A stretch of DNA of 32,781 nucleotides from Candidatus Didemnitutus sp. (GTDB lineage: Bacteria; Verrucomicrobiota; Verrucomicrobiia; Opitutales; Opitutaceae), in the NCBI GenBank assembly GCA_030681265.1, contig JAUXXD010000064.1, forward strand, positions 1 through 32,781, in the 5' to 3' direction. The notes under the pieces were generated by a model that worked only from the letters and a program-made list of their open reading frames with translations, was not told the origin of the DNA and did no database searches. The position numbers were made by a program, and so were the translations under genes. Position 1 is the first letter of the stretch; every line of letters starts with the position of its first letter. This document shows positions 32,766-32,781 of this stretch, in pieces.

Positions 32766-32781
32766 GCGGACATTGGTATAA

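Noticed and set aside
1-32781. tRNA, rRNA or riboswitch genes
   Set aside because: No cloverleaf-like segments with TTCGA-type T-loops or recognisable riboswitch cores were seen in the intergenic regions, most of which are under 250 bases.

Overview
This is a GC-rich, gene-dense window from a bacterium that looks like a member of the Verrucomicrobiota, most likely the Opitutaceae group. Supporting signs are an LL-diaminopimelate aminotransferase (dapL) lysine route, a PEP-CTERM secreted protein, an nrfHA pair, a REP-associated transposase with many REP repeats, and weak Shine-Dalgarno sites. The genus is an inference. No tRNA or rRNA gene was seen.

Layout. 1-2630 is the 5'-truncated gcvP (glycine decarboxylase). 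2643-3565 is a REP/RAYT locus: a tyrosine transposase of the IS200-like fold flanked by, and partly encoded by, REP repeats. 3554-5753 holds a GreA/GreB-like factor, a divergent CHRD-domain PEP-CTERM protein with its terminator, and a fumarylacetoacetate hydrolase family enzyme. 5863-7813 is nrfH-nrfA for nitrite reduction to ammonium. 7993-12314 (minus strand) is an OPT transporter broken by one in-frame amber codon, then panE and panC. 12482-13705 is dapL. 13717-17668 (minus strand) is a lipid-transport operon mlaE-mlaF-mlaD-pqiC-like, followed by a small unknown gene. 17802-19654 has a Gph-like phosphatase, a MaoC-like dehydratase, a poorly explained 369-base gap and a DUF1304 membrane protein. 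19651-21024 is an amino acid permease overlapping the DUF1304 gene. 21106-24377 is recD2 overlapping chaN.

24444-32781 is the accessory part. It carries a helicase-nuclease (type III Res-like), a Schlafen AlbA_2/HATPase protein and a beta-class adenine methyltransferase (Mod), in the same direction. This looks like a restriction-modification-type defence cassette with a middle AlbA_2 gene. The methyltransferase has a lower-GC central segment where its target recognition domain should lie. Behind it an IS630-family element has inserted, with recognisable ends and a TA duplication, into a short opposite-strand reading frame.

The most unusual theme is the REP family with core GTAGCGGGGAGCGCCAGCGA. 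Besides lying between genes, copies sit inside reading frames of recD2, gcvP and the transposase itself, always read in the same frame as peptides related to RSGERQRPD, at domain linkers or the N-terminus. This recalls the Rickettsia palindromic elements that insert in frame into proteins.
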